From the NCBI GenBank assembly GCA_964480475.1, contig CAYZPW010000024.1:1-40864 (forward strand): a stretch of DNA of 40,864 nt, read 5' to 3'. Positions 30,425 to 37,711 of this stretch are shown piece after piece. Positions within the stretch are counted from its first letter, which is position 1. Each line of letters begins with the position of its first letter. The translations under genes were made by a program, and so were the position numbers. The DNA comes from CAYZPW01 sp964480475. GTDB taxonomy: Bacteria > B130-G9. The notes under the pieces were generated by a model. The model was not told the DNA's origin. It searched no databases and worked only from the letters and a program-made list of their open reading frames with translations.

Positions 30425-31687
30425 TCAAGAAAGCGGCAGCGCGATTGTGAACTCGAGCCCTCCTTCGGGCGGCTCCCTCATAAAAAGACAGCCATCATGT
30501 CTCTGCACCACACGTTTGACGATGGAGAGTCCGAGGCCCGTGCCCATGGTTTTCGTGCTGAAGAAGGGCTCAAAGATCCTAAGAATCTCATCTTCCGTCA
30601 GCCCCTTGCCGCTGTCCGCAATGACAACCGCAAGATACTGGTCGCAAGGCTCCTTCGACGAGACTATCGTCCGCCCATACTCTGAGAATCGGCTCGGACC
30701 GGCTACGTGCGTCGAGATGGTCAGGCGTCCGCCCTCCTCCGACATGGCTTGCGCACCGTTGAGTATGATATTTGAAAAGGCCTGCTTCAGGAACCTCCGA
30801 TCTCCCGAAATCTCGATATCCCCGGCCAAGAAATCAGTGCTGACCTCGACACTGCTCTGGTTGATTGCATAGGTGGCGGATTCGATCGCCTCCTCCAGAA
30901 CCGGGTCGATCGGCACCCTTGTGAAATCGGCCTCTGGCGAACGAGCGTAGATAAGCATGTTAGTGATGGAAGCGTCGAGAGCATCAACGGTCTCCATGAT
31001 GTGTGTGGCCAGAATCTCGCTGTCCTTGTCGTTCTCAAGGCTGCGCTCCAGGATTGAGGCAAAGAGCTTTATACTGCCGAGGGGATTGCGTATCTCGTGC
31101 GCGAGATTCGCGGCCATTTCGCCCATGGCGGCGAGTCGCGCGTGCTTGCGAAGCTGGCTTTCGAGCTCCTTGAGGCGCGTGAAGTCCGAGAAGGAGATAA
31201 CGTGGCCGACCGTCTTGCCATCGAGCTCAGTCATCGGTGAAGTATTGAAGGAAAGCGCGCGCTCAGTCCCGGACTTGGTCTCGACCTCGTGGAGCTCGCC
31301 GTCCGAGTCCTCCAGGTCAAAATCGGGCCCGAAGAGCTGCCAATACTGAAGCCCCATGGCCTGGGCTGGGGACAGGTCCATGATCTCGGATGCTGCCTTG
31401 TTGAACGTGGTTATCCTTCCCTCAAGATCGACAGAGACAACACCGTTTTGGATGCTTTGAAGGACGTTGTTAAGGTAGTTCTTCACCGATTCTAGTTCAT
31501 TGAGGTTCTCCTCGAGCTGAGCGTTTTTGAGCTTCAGCTCAAGGTTCAGCTCCTTGACCTGCCGCTGGAGCGACTCGTATGCTCGCTTCATGGAATCTGA
31601 GGCGTCGCTGAACGAGTCAAAGGCTCTCGTAAGGAGGTCGATGCCCTCGTTTGTGGTCGCTGCTTTCTTTGTCGGACCGTCAGTCAT
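30425..31687 (-). CDS. PAS-domain histidine kinase (NtrB-like)
   Basis: A 420-residue soluble kinase. An N-terminal coiled coil (about 30-75) is followed by a PAS domain (about 73-175, LQSIQNGVVSVDLEGRITTF), the H-box with H197 (MAANLAHEIRNPLGSI) and HATPase_c with N-box FSNIILNGAQAM, G1 ADSGKGL, F-box IFEPFFSTK and G2 GTGLGLSI. No membrane segment, so the cue is intracellular. ATG at 31687 overlaps the preceding gene's stop by 8 bases (ATGACTGA), indicating translational coupling to the zinc-ribbon/TPR gene of the chaperone module. Partner of the downstream NtrC-type regulator. Confidence 0.96.
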   Translation of the reverse strand: MTDGPTKKAATTNEGIDLLTRAFDSFSDASDSMKRAYESLQRQVKELNLELKLKNAQLEENLNELESVKNYLNNVLQSIQNGVVSVDLEGRITTFNKAASEIMDLSPAQAMGLQYWQLFGPDFDLEDSDGELHEVETKSGTERALSFNTSPMTELDGKTVGHVISFSDFTRLKELESQLRKHARLAAMGEMAANLAHEIRNPLGSIKLFASILERSLENDKDSEILATHIMETVDALDASITNMLIYARSPEADFTRVPIDPVLEEAIESATYAINQSSVEVSTDFLAGDIEISGDRRFLKQAFSNIILNGAQAMSEEGGRLTISTHVAGPSRFSEYGRTIVSSKEPCDQYLAVVIADSGKGLTEDEILRIFEPFFSTKTMGTGLGLSIVKRVVQRHDGCLFMREPPEGGLEFTIALPLS

Positions 31688-32243
31688 CGTTCGAGGCGTC
31701 CTCCATCCTGAAACTAGCTAATCTGTCTGCGACAGAAGAAAAGTGAGCGAAGCGAGAATCCTGCGATGACAGCATCTTGAGCGCCAGTTCTTCTTCAAGA
31801 TGAGAGAGCGTCCCCAAGCTGCTCTTCAGTTTCTCAAGGTACTTGGCCGCTCTCTTCTCGTCCATCTCATCTGGCAAGCCAAGCTCCGCATGAAGCTGCA
31901 TCAGACTCGTCATCACCGCGATGACGCGTTGTGCTTCACGGCCGAGCTTATGGTCTTTAGGCACCCCCTTGAGCTCCTCCATCGCCTCGTCAAAACGGCC
32001 GGTCAGTCCAAGTGCGATGCCATAGAAGAAGTGGGCCTCAGGGAAGCCAGCCACCAGCTTGATCGCATCTCGAAGACTGGTTGCGGCAGAAGCCAGGTCG
32101 CCACGTTGAAGCGCGTCAATGCCCTTCGCGAGCTGGTCAGCATAGCCATTCAGTAGTTCCTTAGCGATCCTGAGGTCTGTCCCGCAATGTGGGCAGACTC
32201 GGGGCTTTCCATCCAGTTCATTTCGGCAGTTAGGGCAAAGCAT
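31680..32243 (-). CDS. Zinc-ribbon and TPR-like protein of the Hsp70 cluster
   Basis: A 187-residue protein. It opens with a zinc ribbon (MLCPNC and CPHCGTDL, two CxxC pairs 13 residues apart). TPR-like helical pairs follow: GIDALQRGDLASAATSLRDA and AHFFYGIALGLTGRFDEAME. The C-terminus is helical and unassigned. ATG at 32243 is chosen over the adjacent TTG. It sits between dnaK2 and the kinase gene and overlaps the latter, so it may connect chaperone state to the two-component system, which is inference. TPR proteins commonly bind Hsp70 tails; dnaK2 ends in an acidic tail. Confidence 0.75.
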   Translation of the reverse strand: MLCPNCRNELDGKPRVCPHCGTDLRIAKELLNGYADQLAKGIDALQRGDLASAATSLRDAIKLVAGFPEAHFFYGIALGLTGRFDEAMEELKGVPKDHKLGREAQRVIAVMTSLMQLHAELGLPDEMDEKRAAKYLEKLKSSLGTLSHLEEELALKMLSSQDSRFAHFSSVADRLASFRMEDASNDD

Positions 32244-32311
32244 CAACGTGCTCTACAAGATACGATAGCAGCGGCGGCGGCTCGCAATTTATCGCCTGGG
32301 GGTCCCTCATC

Positions 32312-34093
32312 TCAATCGGCCTGTTCGTCCTCGCTAGAGCTCTCCTCCTCCATCTCGTCATTCACATGACCGTAAGCGTCCTCAAGGTCGAACAGCAGCT
32401 CCGAGAGCTCGTCGCTCTTCTCGAGCACCGTGTCCATATCGTTGAGGCTGATTGCCATCTCAAGCTCGTGTATGAGCTCTCTGAGCCTCTTGACCTCCAT
32501 GTCGGTGACCCTGAACTCCATGCCCTCGGCGCGGGTAATGAGCGCCATGGCTTCGCGGTAGGTATCTGGCAAACCCGCACGAGGCCCGCCTGACGCCTCG
32601 GTAAGCTCCTCCAGGTTGTCCCTGGCTCGAACAATCTCCTCGTCCGAAAGCCTGGTCTTTGAGGCCTCAATAACGATCTGATTGGCCTTGCCTGTCTCCA
32701 GGTCCGTCGCGGTTACGGTCAGAATCCCATCGTTGTCGATGTCAAACTTGACACGGATTGTCTGCGAGCCTGGTGGCCCGGGAGGGATTTCGTCGAGTAT
32801 GAATGTACCCAACCTGACGTTTTCTGAGGCGGATTTGCTCTCACCCTCCAGGACGTTTATGCGAACCCTCGACTGGTTCTCCACGACCGTGGTGTAATCC
32901 TGGCTTACGCTGGTGGGGATGAACGAGTGACGGGAGATGAGAACGTCGAATGTGTCCCCAATCGTTTCGGTTCCTAGCGAATGCGACAGGATGTCGGAAA
33001 GCACAAGTTCCTTGACCTGACCCGTGATGAGCCCCGCTTGAACCGCTGCCCCGAGGGCGACACATTCATCCGGATTGATGTCCGTGCAAGGTTCTTGTTT
33101 CATGCGGTTCTTGACCATACTCCTAACCAGCGGTATCTTGGTTGAGCCGCCTACCAGAAGAATCTGACTTATCTCCTGAGGTGTGAGTTCGGCATCCTCA
33201 AGAGCCTGATTGGTGAAGTCCATTGTTCGCGCGAGAAGGTCCTTGATCAGGCCCTCCAACGTCGACCGGGTTATCTCCTTGGAGATGTTTATTACCTTTG
33301 AGTCCTTGCTCGCAATCGCCGGAACCTCGATGACCGCCTTGGGACTTGAGGAGAGCTCAATCTTGGCCTCCTCGGAAGCCTGTTTCAGCTGCTGCATTGC
33401 CACGGGGTCCTTTCGCAGATCGATCCCGTATTCGCCCTCAAACCATTCAAGCACCCAGTCCATAATGCGCCTGTCGAAGTCGGTGCCGCCGAGATGAGAG
33501 TCCCCCGTCGTGGCGATAACCTCCATTATCCCGGGATTGACCTCGATTATCGACACGTCAAATGTCCCGCCGCCGAGATCATAGACCAAGAGCATCTGAT
33601 CGGACCGCCTATCGACGTCATAAGCCAGCGCCGCTGCCGTCGGCTCGTTGATTATCCGCCGAACGTTCAGCCCCGCAATCTCGCCAGCATCCTTGGTCGC
33701 CTGCCGCTGAACGTCCTGGAAATACGCCGGCACGGTGATCACAGCATCCGTCACGGGCTCATCTAAGAACAGCTCGACCTCTTGCTTGAGATTCTTCAGA
33801 ATAACGGCCGAAATCTCTTGAGCTGTGTATTCCCGACCAAGCAGCGACACGCGATAGTCAGTCCCCATCGAACGCTTAATCTCAGCGACCGTCTGTTCAG
33901 GATGAAGCAAAAGCTGCCTCTTGGCCTCCTCGCCCACGAGAACCCTCGTTTTCCCATCTTCTTCCACTATCCCAACTACCGAGGGAGTAACCGGCGCCCC
34001 ATTCCTATTTGGTATTATCCGTGGGGACCCGTCGTCGATTATGGCTACCGCCGAATTGGTCGTTCCGAGATCGATTCCGATTATAAAACCCAT
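32312..34093 (-). CDS. Second DnaK/Hsp70 paralogue (593 aa)
   Basis: A complete but divergent Hsp70. Nucleotide-binding domain 1-360: IIGIDLGTTNSAV (4-16), RIINEPTAAALAYD, DLGGGTFDVS (172-181) and LLVGGSTKIP. The interdomain linker is KELVLSDI (361-368), followed by LSHSLGTET instead of TPLSLGIET. Substrate-binding beta domain to about 480 (SVSQDYTTVVENQSRV, VKFDIDNDGILTVTATD), helical lid, and an acidic tail (EMEEESSSEDEQAD) that lacks EEVD. It is shorter than the housekeeping DnaK (642). ATG at 34093 follows GGGAG, 29 bases after the GrpE-domain gene. It probably serves a special client set with that GrpE domain. Confidence 0.95.
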   Translation of the reverse strand: MGFIIGIDLGTTNSAVAIIDDGSPRIIPNRNGAPVTPSVVGIVEEDGKTRVLVGEEAKRQLLLHPEQTVAEIKRSMGTDYRVSLLGREYTAQEISAVILKNLKQEVELFLDEPVTDAVITVPAYFQDVQRQATKDAGEIAGLNVRRIINEPTAAALAYDVDRRSDQMLLVYDLGGGTFDVSIIEVNPGIMEVIATTGDSHLGGTDFDRRIMDWVLEWFEGEYGIDLRKDPVAMQQLKQASEEAKIELSSSPKAVIEVPAIASKDSKVINISKEITRSTLEGLIKDLLARTMDFTNQALEDAELTPQEISQILLVGGSTKIPLVRSMVKNRMKQEPCTDINPDECVALGAAVQAGLITGQVKELVLSDILSHSLGTETIGDTFDVLISRHSFIPTSVSQDYTTVVENQSRVRINVLEGESKSASENVRLGTFILDEIPPGPPGSQTIRVKFDIDNDGILTVTATDLETGKANQIVIEASKTRLSDEEIVRARDNLEELTEASGGPRAGLPDTYREAMALITRAEGMEFRVTDMEVKRLRELIHELEMAISLNDMDTVLEKSDELSELLFDLEDAYGHVNDEMEEESSSEDEQAD

Positions 34094-34122
34094 TAGGAAC
34101 TCCCGTTTAGTTCGTTCTTTGA

Positions 34123-35859
34123 CTATCCACAGACGATGACCTTCGCCGGCCGCAAGACCTTATCCTCAATTGTGTAACCGATGGAAACTTCTTCCAAGAT
34201 GGCGCCATCTTTGACGCCCGCAACCTTCTTTGTTCCCACGCAATCGTGCAAAGATGGCCTGAATTGCTCGCCAACCACCTCCATACGACGAATCTTATGC
34301 CTAGCAAGCGCCCCGTCCAACCTCGAAAGAACCATCTTGAGCGCCGTGAGAACCCCTCCGGCGCCGTCTCCATCGGCACGGCTTATAATACGGGAAAGGT
34401 CGTCAATCACAAATAGAAAATCCTCTATTATGTCCGCTTCAAGAGCGGACGACATCTCATCCTCAACCGACTTCCCAAGTCTCGCAAGGTCCCGCTTCAA
34501 CGACGAGATGGCGCCTCGCAGTTCCTTGAGGTCGTCGGACCCCGCATCAGAACGCCTGAGCCCCTCGCCCATCGAGAGCTTCAACCGCTCTACAATACTT
34601 GACACCTCCTCGATCTCCAGATCGAGCGACGCCTTGACGAAAGACCGAAGCTTGACGATCTCCATTGCTGTTCGACGAGCTATGTCCAGGCCGGCCCGCG
34701 CGTCCGGAGCCTGTCCCAGGGGTCCTGGCAACGACTCGAAAGACATATCAGCGGCGCCTGGACCAAGTTCAAAAACCGTTCTCCGTAGGTAGTCGATGAA
34801 TTCGCTTTTGTGCAGGGCGAACAGCTCTTGCCGGTCCAGATTCCCACCGGCCAGCCTTCCGCCCATATAGCTCAATCCTGCGGAGCTGGGAGACAGGTCA
34901 TTCTCCGATAGGACCTCTGTGATTTTTTCGGGCGGTAATCCGGCGACGCTGTCTGAGTCCGAGACCCTCTCGACCTGGCCAAGCGGGAACCATAACGCCT
35001 CCCGCAGCACCCGAACCTCCGTGCCCCACGGAGATGACGCCGCGCCGTCCACCAGGTCCGGCGAAAGGTCCTTGACGAGAAGGAGCCTGACCAACTCACT
35101 TCTCAACCGTTGCTTGGCGCTGTCTAGCTCCGATGACAGATCAGAGAGCGCCCTATTGTCGATATCGGTTTGCTCAGCTAGCTTCTGGTCAATTATCTCC
35201 AGATCGTCGGCCGTCGCCGCGACGAACTCTCTTTCTGAAGGCTCTTTCTCCCCTGGCGACGCCTCATCGGGCGCAAATGTATGCACCAAATCCTTCAATA
35301 GGCCAGCCCAGTGGCGGACCTGACCTACATCGATGTCCCCGTCCCTCGCCATTCTCCTCGCCAGTCTTCGGCTCCCGTAAGCCCAAAACGAAGATAGGGA
35401 AAGAGAAAACAGCGGATCGTCGAGCTTGATAGCTGACTGGAGCATGAGTCCAAACTGCGGCGAGGCTCTCAGAGATAGCGCCATCCAACTGGCGGCGCCA
35501 GGCTCTGTCGTCTCTTCTTGCTCCGTCTCGACCCAGCCTTGCTCAGCCATCGATGAGAAGGCCTGACGAATCTCAGACAGCTCGCCAGCGCATCCCGACA
35601 GTCGCTTTCGGGTCTCGTTCATCCCGCTGACCTTTGCGGAAAGACCCTTCATCCTGTTCCTGTATTGCCTCGCGCGTGAGAACTTGTCCGCATCGAGAAA
35701 CACGAGGCATAAGCAGGTGTCGGCGATCGTGTTCGCGCTCTCCCAGGCGGGACCGTGAGTCGAGACCGAAACCGATGCCGCCGGCACCGCACGACGAAAG
35801 TCCCAGAACTCGGCTCTTCCCAGAATATCACACGCCGACTTCAGCTCAGACTTGTTCAC
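34123..35859 (-). CDS. Large protein with C-terminal GrpE nucleotide-exchange domain (novel fusion)
   Basis: A 578-residue protein, about three times normal GrpE length. The C-terminal 125 or so residues are GrpE: a coiled coil (LKRDLARLGKSVEDEM), DFLFVIDDLSRII (the LLPVLDNLERA helix), then VVGEQFRPSLHDCVG (from residue 528) and GYTIEDKVLRPAKVIV (561-576), the conserved beta-head that opens the Hsp70 nucleotide cleft. The first 430 residues match no family I know; they are mostly helical, cytoplasmic, with no membrane segment and a Glu/Ser-rich stretch near 215-230. GTG at 35859 has GAGG 6 bases upstream, 15 bases after the J-like gene. Just upstream of dnaK2, so it is presumably its exchange factor. 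Confidence 0.85.
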   Translation of the reverse strand: MNKSELKSACDILGRAEFWDFRRAVPAASVSVSTHGPAWESANTIADTCLCLVFLDADKFSRARQYRNRMKGLSAKVSGMNETRKRLSGCAGELSEIRQAFSSMAEQGWVETEQEETTEPGAASWMALSLRASPQFGLMLQSAIKLDDPLFSLSLSSFWAYGSRRLARRMARDGDIDVGQVRHWAGLLKDLVHTFAPDEASPGEKEPSEREFVAATADDLEIIDQKLAEQTDIDNRALSDLSSELDSAKQRLRSELVRLLLVKDLSPDLVDGAASSPWGTEVRVLREALWFPLGQVERVSDSDSVAGLPPEKITEVLSENDLSPSSAGLSYMGGRLAGGNLDRQELFALHKSEFIDYLRRTVFELGPGAADMSFESLPGPLGQAPDARAGLDIARRTAMEIVKLRSFVKASLDLEIEEVSSIVERLKLSMGEGLRRSDAGSDDLKELRGAISSLKRDLARLGKSVEDEMSSALEADIIEDFLFVIDDLSRIISRADGDGAGGVLTALKMVLSRLDGALARHKIRRMEVVGEQFRPSLHDCVGTKKVAGVKDGAILEEVSIGYTIEDKVLRPAKVIVCG

Positions 35860-35874
35860 TTACGTCCTCAGAAC

Positions 35875-36249
35875 CTACTCCAAGACGGAAAGAAGCGACT
35901 CGATAAGGGCATTGCGATCAACCTGCACGAGGCCCTCCAGCTTGAACAGCTCGAAAACCTCTGCCCGGTCCGGGTAATCGAAGAGATCGCCATAGACCTC
36001 ATCAGAAAGAAACGCCTTCTGAACCCGAAGGGCACAGCCAGCCTTTGACCTGAGGAAAGCGTCAACCATCCGACGTTTGTCCCTGCTCGTCAGCAGCTGA
36101 AATGCCTTATTTATCTCCTGAGCACGCTCCGGGAACAGCTCGTTAGGGTATTTGAGCACAAGCTCTCGCCTCGCCCGACGGACCTCCATTACGTCGGCGT
36201 CAGGGCTGATGCCCAGAACCTCATACGGGTTAATGTCTAAAGAGAACAC
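35875..36249 (-). CDS. J-domain-like protein without HPD
   Basis: A 124-residue protein whose first 65 residues follow the J-domain pattern: NPYEVLGISPDADVMEVRRA, RRELVLKYPN, then AQEINKAFQLLTSRDKRR. Where J-domains have His-Pro-Asp there is Y34-P35-N36, so the triad that stimulates Hsp70 ATPase is absent. The C-terminal 55 residues are helical and unassigned. GTG at 36249 has GAGGG 6 bases upstream; a TTG at 36255 is open but has no ribosome site. It starts 9 bases after the TPR-like gene and ends 15 before the GrpE-domain gene. It may be a J-like scaffold or regulator (compare Pam16), or a docking subunit; canonical co-chaperone activity would have to come from elsewhere. Confidence 0.75.
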   Translation of the reverse strand: MFSLDINPYEVLGISPDADVMEVRRARRELVLKYPNELFPERAQEINKAFQLLTSRDKRRMVDAFLRSKAGCALRVQKAFLSDEVYGDLFDYPDRAEVFELFKLEGLVQVDRNALIESLLSVLE

Positions 36250-36258
36250 CCTCAACCC

Positions 36259-37098
36259 TCATTCGCAAATCGCGGCCAGAACCTCTTTACTCAAGGCGTT
36301 GCTCGAGTCTATATTGATAAGACTCGCTAGCTCCACCTTAGCCCTATCCCAGCTTCCGGCCTTCAAAAACCGCGCGGCAAAATACTTATACTTGGCGATG
36401 AGTTTGTCTCTGAACACTTGCTCTGGGTAGGCTCTGTCCAAAGCCGTCCAGATCTCGACGAGGCGGTGCCAGCTCTTCTCGATTTGGTCCAACGAACTCA
36501 ACGACGTCTTCTGAGTCTCGAGGATGGCGAGCGTATGCAGCGCTGGCACGTTGTAGCTGTCAGCTCTTAGGGACTCCTTGAGCACCTCCGCCGCCTCCTC
36601 ATACTGCTCCTTCGCAATGTGATTGTATGCGGTTCTTAGATAGGTCTTCATGAGAAGGTCACGAACCCAGAGATTGCCGCATGAATTATAAATCCTCCAC
36701 AGGACCTCAATAGCATCACGACCCTTACCCTGATTGAAAAGCCCCATTGCCTCCCACACCGCAAGGATGGCTGGTTGGCGCCTCGACGACGCAGCAATAA
36801 ACTCCTTCAATCGCAAAACGCCAACGTCAACGCGGCCATTCTCTTCGCAGTTGCACAGCGAGATGACGAGGTTCACCAGGTAGGCCTCAGCGGGCCGTGG
36901 TTCGAGCATGGACAAGGCTTTTGAAAGCCGTTGGCATAAGCTCGGGTCGGTGCAGCCTGAAAGCACGATCAGAGCGGCTCGGCAGGTCACGATAGTCTCG
37001 CAAGCGCCTGATAAGGCGCAAGACTCGATCTCACCCACGGCGCTAGCAGGATCATTATGATCCATCGCGTTCCGCGTGCTCTCTACGATGGATGCCAT
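36259..37098 (-). CDS. TPR-like helical protein, first gene of the second Hsp70 operon
   Basis: A 279-residue all-helical protein with TPR-like repeats, clearest in ILAVWEAMGLFNQGKGRDAI, YNHIAKEQYEEAAEVLKESL and FLKAGSWDRAKVELASL. No signal peptide or membrane segment. Cysteines are common in the N-terminal half but in no metal-binding arrangement. ATG at 37098 has a weak ribosome site. It heads the eight-gene operon, with only 9 bases before the J-like gene. Likely an adaptor for clients or for the chaperone itself; this is inferred from fold and position. Confidence 0.7.
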   Translation of the reverse strand: MASIVESTRNAMDHNDPASAVGEIESCALSGACETIVTCRAALIVLSGCTDPSLCQRLSKALSMLEPRPAEAYLVNLVISLCNCEENGRVDVGVLRLKEFIAASSRRQPAILAVWEAMGLFNQGKGRDAIEVLWRIYNSCGNLWVRDLLMKTYLRTAYNHIAKEQYEEAAEVLKESLRADSYNVPALHTLAILETQKTSLSSLDQIEKSWHRLVEIWTALDRAYPEQVFRDKLIAKYKYFAARFLKAGSWDRAKVELASLINIDSSNALSKEVLAAICE

Positions 37099-37155
37099 CT
37101 TCGCAAAGTCCAGCGTTGGTTAAGGGTCCTGGATGCAGCCCAATGCCCGATGAGA

Positions 37156-37184
37156 CTCATACTGTAATCCTGTCCGAACGTCAA
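37156..37184 (-). promoter_or_regulatory. Possible promoter of the second Hsp70 operon
   Basis: On the minus strand TTGACG (37184-37179), 17-base spacer, TATGAG (37161-37156), 58 bases before the ATG at 37098. No HAIR- or CIRCE-like repeat overlaps it, so this Hsp70 set is not obviously under HspR. Confidence 0.45.
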
Positions 37185-37555
37185 GTCCTAACGTTCTCCC
37201 GCTTGTCGAAATCGAGTCTCGAAGTTCCGTCCCTCTGAGCGGATACGAGCTGGGTTAGCTTTTTCACGCAACAATCCAGTCATGCGCACGTTCTATATCG
37301 TGGGTGCGTGCAGAACAGCTGATGAATGCGATCCCGCAGGTTGGATGAGGCAAAGACCTAAGTGATCGGGCCGGAGTGCCAGGCGCTTTGCTCGGTGCGG
37401 GTGCCCCGTAACTGTTGCGCGTCTCCTGGCTGCCCTGATCAAGCCGCTGCACGCCTGCTCCGTTTTCGATGCAGGTGTATTGGAGCCAGCGGACCGGTGT
37501 TTGGCGAGCGCTTCGACCGCGTTCTTTTGGTGGGAGTATTCGCACTTTTTCCCTC
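37185..37555. other. Intergenic region, nothing recognised
   Basis: Between the divergent promoters of the chaperone operon and the FG-GAP-like gene. Short frames exist on both strands but have no ribosome site, no recognisable sequence and no codon pattern like the neighbours. No tRNA, repeat or clear hairpin was seen. Confidence 0.6.
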
Positions 37556-37583
37556 TTGACTCGTAGTTCCGGCTGGTTAGAAT
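37556..37583 (+). promoter_or_regulatory. Sigma70-type promoter for the secreted repeat protein
   Basis: TTGACT (37556-37561), 16-base spacer, TAGAAT (37578-37583). Transcription would give a leader of about 120 bases before ATG 37712. Confidence 0.5.
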
Positions 37584-37711
37584 GACCCGCGAGGAGATAA
37601 TAGACCATTTAATATAAATCCGATTTGTGAGGGTGCAAACCACGGCAATGCCAATTGGGCACAAAAGAACAATCAACACTAACAACTTGTGAAGGGAGGA
37701 AAAAAGTCAAG

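Noticed and set aside
37264..37685. Overlapping minus-strand frames in the long intergenic region
   Set aside because: Codon use is unlike the neighbours, there is no ribosome site, and they cross the promoter of the secreted-protein gene.
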